A DNA stretch of 64,000 nt from Exiguobacterium sibiricum 7-3. Its GTDB lineage: Bacteria; Bacillota; Bacilli; Exiguobacteriales; Exiguobacteriaceae. Below are positions 60,506 through 64,000 of this stretch, piece by piece (the stretch's first letter is position 1; each line of letters opens with the position of its first letter). Position numbers and translations under genes: made by a program. The notes beneath the pieces were generated by a model. That model did not search any database. It was not told the origin of the DNA and saw only the letters and a list, made by a program, of their open reading frames with translations. The stretch spans positions 1,439,971-1,503,970 of the forward strand of contig NZ_KK211190.1 in the NCBI RefSeq assembly GCF_000620865.1, in the 5' to 3' direction.

Positions 60506-61048
60506 ATGATTATTGGCTATATGCGACCATTTTTTGAAGATCCCACGTGTGAGAAGCAAGTCAAGGTACTTGAGACATATGAAACCGATGAAGTAAGAAC
60601 AGAAGAACACAGTTCCTCGAAACGCCGGTACGTGCTTGATCAACTGTTAGAAGATATAAGACCGGGCGACATCATTCTCGTCTCTCATTTGTATGTGTTG
60701 GCGGATTCAACGCGTCATTTGATCGACGTGTTAAATAGCCTGGATACAAAGCAGGCCTATCTATTATCCATCCGGGAAAACATCGATACTCGGCAGGCGC
60801 TCGACCAGTCATTCCGCGAAATCGTCCAGCACCTCGTCGCCCTGCAAAGCGACGTCGTCAGCATGGCGACCCGTGAAGGCTTGTCAAAAGCAAAAGAACT
60901 CGGGAAGCAGACAGGACGTCCGCGGAAGCCGGATGAGAACGTAAAACGTGCCATCGATATGTATCAAAGTAAACAATACAGTCTGGCCGACATCCGTGAA
61001 CAAACCGGAATCAGCAAAAGCACACTCTACCGGTACTTGGAGCATTGA
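60506..61048 (+). CDS. Serine-recombinase-like protein lacking the catalytic residues
   Basis: A 180-residue protein that follows small resolvases end to end: a resolvase domain (about 1-125), a basic linker GKQTGRPRKP and a C-terminal HTH (SLADIREQTGISKSTLYRYL). The catalytic Ser motif Y-x-R-V-S-T is here YMRPFF, and the paired Arg of L-D-R-L-G-R-S is LYVLADS. So both the nucleophile and the Arg residues are gone while the fold and HTH remain. It is probably a DNA-binding regulator and not an active recombinase. Site GAGGAG precedes the ATG. Confidence 0.78.
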   Translation: MIIGYMRPFFEDPTCEKQVKVLETYETDEVRTEEHSSSKRRYVLDQLLEDIRPGDIILVSHLYVLADSTRHLIDVLNSLDTKQAYLLSIRENIDTRQALDQSFREIVQHLVALQSDVVSMATREGLSKAKELGKQTGRPRKPDENVKRAIDMYQSKQYSLADIREQTGISKSTLYRYLEH

Positions 61049-61053
61049 AGACA

Positions 61054-61097
61054 AACGATCCTTCGCACACAGTCAGTTGTGAACGGGATCGTTTTTC
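61054..61097 (+). terminator. Terminator after the resolvase-like gene
   Basis: Stem AACGATCC/GGATCGTT with an inner pairing and a T5 run. Confidence 0.8.
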
Positions 61098-61118
61098 TAA
61101 TAGAGAGGAGACTATACG

Positions 61119-61649
61119 ATGATGCATGACTTTAATATGTTACAGGACAGCTTATACAAGCGGTTTGAAGCACACATGGAGCGTCACCCTACCGTCGATT
61201 GGAGTGAGGTGCAGTCCAAGTTATCGTCAGAAATGCTGCAAACGCTCGAATGGATGGAGCAGACGGGTGGAGAACCGGACCTCGTATCGATGCCGGACGG
61301 TCGTCTGCTTGTGATCGATTGTTCCCCGGAGAGTCCGGTCGGACGTCGCAGTTTGTGTTATGACGATGTGGCACTCGAAAAACGGAAGAAAAACAAACCA
61401 GCCGGCAGTGCCGTTGCGGCAGCAACGGCACATGGTGTTTCGTTATTGACAGAGGACGATTATCGTCATCTGCAAACGTTAGGTGAATTTGATTTGAAGA
61501 CATCCAGCTGGATTGAGACCCCGGAGTCGATTCGGACGCAAGGTGGTGCCCTCTATTGCGACCGGCGCTATCAGCACGTTTTCGTCTATCACAATGGAGC
61601 GGATTCCTATTATGCGAATCGTGGGTTTCGAACGTATTTGGCACTTTAA
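61119..61649 (+). CDS. DUF4256-type protein
   Basis: A 176-residue soluble protein with GAGAGGAG upstream. The stretches CSPESPVGRRSLCYD, RKKNKPAGSAV and CDRRYQHVFVYHNGADSYY match the pattern of DUF4256 proteins, which are found in many bacteria and have no known role. Single gene. Confidence 0.78.
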   Translation: MMHDFNMLQDSLYKRFEAHMERHPTVDWSEVQSKLSSEMLQTLEWMEQTGGEPDLVSMPDGRLLVIDCSPESPVGRRSLCYDDVALEKRKKNKPAGSAVAAATAHGVSLLTEDDYRHLQTLGEFDLKTSSWIETPESIRTQGGALYCDRRYQHVFVYHNGADSYYANRGFRTYLAL

Positions 61650-61744
61650 GGATTAAGAAATAGTTTAGAGCAGTCTGATTCTAATAGTTAGGATACACAA
61701 ATCCGGAGACCAATCCATCAGAAGGCGAAAGGAGCATTGTTCAT

Positions 61745-62776
61745 TTGCACCCTTCCTATCAAAAATTACTTCCCTACGTAAGTGATATCAAGTATCTAAA
61801 TCATAGCAGTACCGCAGCGATACTTGTCATACAGAATGATCAAATCATTTTAGAACACTACGAAGGATTTCATTCCAATGAAGATTCGAATCCGATCGGT
61901 AGACATTCCATGTTCAATATTGCTTCCGCTCGTAAAAGTTATTTAGCGTTAGCAATTGGTTATGCGTTGTATGAAAAAAAGATTCACAGTCTTGATGATT
62001 GTGTCTCGAAATACTTGAGGAACTATAATCAACAGATTTTTCAAGGAATGACCATTCGGCATCTGGTCACCCACTCACATGGTTTAGATGAACGAGATGA
62101 CGAATCGATTTACAGGGAGTTCGCTGCAGGTGAAAGTTGGGCCTACCGTGGAATCAATATCCGGATTATCACGGAACTGTTTAAGTATCTGTATGGCTAT
62201 GATTTCACTCAGTTATTGAAGGAACGCGTCTTCATGCCGTTAGGATTTACGTCTACCGAGTGGTCAACGGAGGAGTCGGAAGCTTTGGTCAAAGTCATCG
62301 ATGACCCTGAGCAGAAGGCAACGTTCCAGCTGTACCCGTATGATGACGGAATGGGTTCAAACCTGCACACGACTGCAAAAGAATTTGCGTTATGGGGAAA
62401 TCTTCATTTAAATATGGGACGTCATGACGGAATTCAAGTTGTTCCGGAGGAAGTCATTCGAATCTGTACATCCATTCAAAGTCTTCAGTACGATGATGGG
62501 CGACTTCCAGCCAATGGATTGTTTTGGTACGTGCAAGACGAAACAAAGGAAAGAAGTGAGATCGGAGAACGTGTTCCAAAGGGTTCTTATCAAATTCTTG
62601 GAAACACTGGTCCACTCTTACTCGTAGTACCCGAAAGTCAGCTTGTTGTCGTGAGGATGTATAATAAACGGTATAACTATGGCGGTAAGAACTATCTCCA
62701 CTACCTTCGTGAGTTTAGTAACAGAGCCTCGGACGCGTTTGCGATTCCGACATGTTCAAAAATGCATCGACTGTGA
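61745..62776 (+). CDS. Serine beta-lactamase-like hydrolase (class C fold)
   Basis: A 343-residue penicillin-binding-like esterase from TTG 61745, with AAAGGAG about 10 bases upstream. The nucleophile motif S-x-x-K is SARK (about 60-63) and IRHLVTHSHGLDERDD is the usual following helix. ESWAYRGINI stands where Y-x-N is expected (Tyr present, Asn replaced), and GNTGPLLLVV resembles the third motif. No signal peptide, so cytoplasmic, unlike true AmpC. Substrate unknown. Confidence 0.82.
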   Translation: MHPSYQKLLPYVSDIKYLNHSSTAAILVIQNDQIILEHYEGFHSNEDSNPIGRHSMFNIASARKSYLALAIGYALYEKKIHSLDDCVSKYLRNYNQQIFQGMTIRHLVTHSHGLDERDDESIYREFAAGESWAYRGINIRIITELFKYLYGYDFTQLLKERVFMPLGFTSTEWSTEESEALVKVIDDPEQKATFQLYPYDDGMGSNLHTTAKEFALWGNLHLNMGRHDGIQVVPEEVIRICTSIQSLQYDDGRLPANGLFWYVQDETKERSEIGERVPKGSYQILGNTGPLLLVVPESQLVVVRMYNKRYNYGGKNYLHYLREFSNRASDAFAIPTCSKMHRL

Positions 62777-62780
62777 ACAC

Positions 62781-62821
62781 AAAAAGGTCAGCAAAACACG
62801 AACTGTTTTGCTGACCTTTTT
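62781..62821. terminator. Strong terminator after the hydrolase gene
   Basis: 17-bp perfect arms AAAAAGGTCAGCAAAAC and GTTTTGCTGACCTTTTT around a 7-base loop. Confidence 0.9.
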
Positions 62822-62955
62822 GCCGTGGAATGAGAAAATCTTTTAACTTTCCAGAAAGCGTCACCTTGCTGATCAATATACTTCTATCGCTCAGTATAAT
62901 ATCAAGAAAGTAAATGTGTGAATTGTCATTTTTTGTATGTATTATCTGAAGCATT

Positions 62956-62964
62956 TGCTATAAT
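62956..62964 (+). promoter_or_regulatory. Extended -10 promoter of the PAS-GGDEF gene
   Basis: TGC followed by TATAAT (62959-62964). No strong -35, as often with extended -10 promoters. Transcription would start near 62971. Confidence 0.5.
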
Positions 62965-63056
62965 TTAGTGTGTCCTATTAGCATCTCATGTACATTATCA
63001 CGCATACATACGTTTCGATACGAGCTGAAGCATTAAAAATAAGGCAGGTGAAGCTT

Positions 63057-63965
63057 TTGTTGTGGTTTGGAATGACAATTGGGATTGGGTTGACCCTCCT
63101 ATGTTGTTGGATATTCAAAAAGATGCGTCCACTGTCTCAAGCTTCGACGATTGCCGCATTCGGGAACCATTCCAAAGATATCATGTATATCTTTGAAGTC
63201 AGACCGGTCTATCGCTTTCGTTATATCAGTCCTTCTCTCGATGAACATATCGGTGTTGGAACGGTTGAAGCGAGTTATGCTGATCCGTCCGATTGTTTCG
63301 ACCGGATTCATCCGGATGATCTCGAGATTTTAATGTCGAAAATCTCGGGTAACTGCAACTACGATGAACCGTTCCTGCAACGCTGGCGGACGAATGACGG
63401 TACATATATTTGGTTTGAAGAATATACGACTCCGATTTATGAGAACGGCGAAATCGTTGCCGTTCAAGGTGTGATCCGGAACATGAATGCAGCGAAGGCC
63501 AAACAGCAGGAACTCGAGCAACTGTGTCAACGCGATACGTTGACCGGTCTCTACAATCGCCATGCATTCGACTGCTTGATCGAAGAGATGATATCCTCTG
63601 AAGCCATTCCGCTGGGTGTCCTCACGCTGGATCTGAATGATTTAAAACGGGTCAATGACCGGTTTGGTCATATCGCAGGTGATGCGTTGCTCCAACAGAC
63701 GGCCCTTTGCTTAAGCCGTTTCAGCCAAGAGGCGTTCCGTCTCGGGGGAGATGAATTCGTCATCGTCTGCCAGAGGTACACGGAACAGCAGTGTCTCCAT
63801 TTGCTGGAACAATTACGGAGCGAGTTCCTCAAACATGACCTGTCGATTGCCGTTGGGTTTGCGTATGATGAAGCAACAACCGATGTAGTGACCGTGTTTC
63901 AAAAAGCGGATCAAGCGATGTACAGCGAGAAGCAGCGGACTAAATCACTGGTTGGACTGAACTAA
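63057..63965 (+). CDS. PAS-GGDEF diguanylate cyclase
   Basis: About 302 residues from TTG 63057 (or 63060), preferred because AGGTGAAG lies just upstream; ATG 62988 has no ribosome site. One membrane anchor (about 1-20, FGMTIGIGLTLLCCWIF) precedes a PAS/PAC domain (about 35-140, with RWRTNDGTYIWFEEYTTPIY). A GGDEF domain follows (about 150-300). The signature RLGGDEFVIV is intact, and the Mg site LTLDLNDLKRVND is present, so cyclic di-GMP synthesis is likely. No R-x-x-D inhibitory site precedes the motif. Confidence 0.87.
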   Translation: MLWFGMTIGIGLTLLCCWIFKKMRPLSQASTIAAFGNHSKDIMYIFEVRPVYRFRYISPSLDEHIGVGTVEASYADPSDCFDRIHPDDLEILMSKISGNCNYDEPFLQRWRTNDGTYIWFEEYTTPIYENGEIVAVQGVIRNMNAAKAKQQELEQLCQRDTLTGLYNRHAFDCLIEEMISSEAIPLGVLTLDLNDLKRVNDRFGHIAGDALLQQTALCLSRFSQEAFRLGGDEFVIVCQRYTEQQCLHLLEQLRSEFLKHDLSIAVGFAYDEATTDVVTVFQKADQAMYSEKQRTKSLVGLN

Positions 63966-64000
63966 GATGCTCCGCTTCATTGCGACACGTCCTTTACTGG

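Noticed and set aside
63967-64000. Possible new gene starting MLRFIATRPLL at the right edge
   Set aside because: Only 11 codons are visible and there is no ribosome binding site, so it cannot be supported.

Overview
The window reads as chromosomal DNA of a Bacillales-type Firmicute, most like Exiguobacterium. This is an inference from gene content and from strong AGGAGG-type ribosome binding sites, not from a database match. Genes are dense, mostly in short operons closed by clear hairpin terminators. No rRNA, tRNA, CRISPR array or intact insertion sequence was seen.

Layout. 0-12 kb: a K+/H+ antiporter, an SDR, a GNAT enzyme, a Gfo/Idh oxidoreductase, a secreted SH3b-C39-like protein, a DUF2339 membrane protein, then a Fur-box-controlled EfeM-EfeB-EfeU iron-uptake operon. 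12-23.5 kb: a sigma-B-type YflT gene, a YolD-like gene, a WYL regulator, a MoxR-DUF58-membrane operon, and a five-gene operon (SatD, DUF3307, phosphatase, ComEC-type MBL, DUF3006) behind three evenly spaced palindromic operators. 23.7-33 kb: topoisomerase IV (parE-parC), a CoA-binding protein, a tyrosine recombinase with a dif-like palindrome upstream, and a SWIM/SNF2 helicase. 33-35.5 kb: an AT-rich patch with a SpoIISA-like toxin, a small partner gene and about 1 kb without genes. 35.5-40.4 kb: Ctc/L25 and a TPP-riboswitch-controlled ykoEDC thiamine-precursor transporter. 40.5-46.3 kb: three paralogous lipoproteins, two of which appear to start at AUC and AUU; the array is split by a hydrolase, an acetyltransferase and a transposase remnant. 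46-64 kb: a small operon of unknown function, a pseudo-RNase H-like protein, a MATE pump, a PAS-MCP sensor, the AmaP-DUF2273-Asp23 envelope-stress operon, a YwnA/YwnB-like divergent pair, a resolvase-like protein without catalytic residues, a beta-lactamase-fold hydrolase and a PAS-GGDEF protein.

How it fits together. Three separate units (yflT, ctc, amaP-asp23) carry near-consensus sigma-B promoters and so probably share a general stress response. Iron (Fur) and thiamine (TPP) control are both readable in the DNA. The least explained parts are the non-AUG lipoprotein family, the satD operator array, the SpoIISA-like pair, and the catalytically dead recombinase and RNase H relatives.
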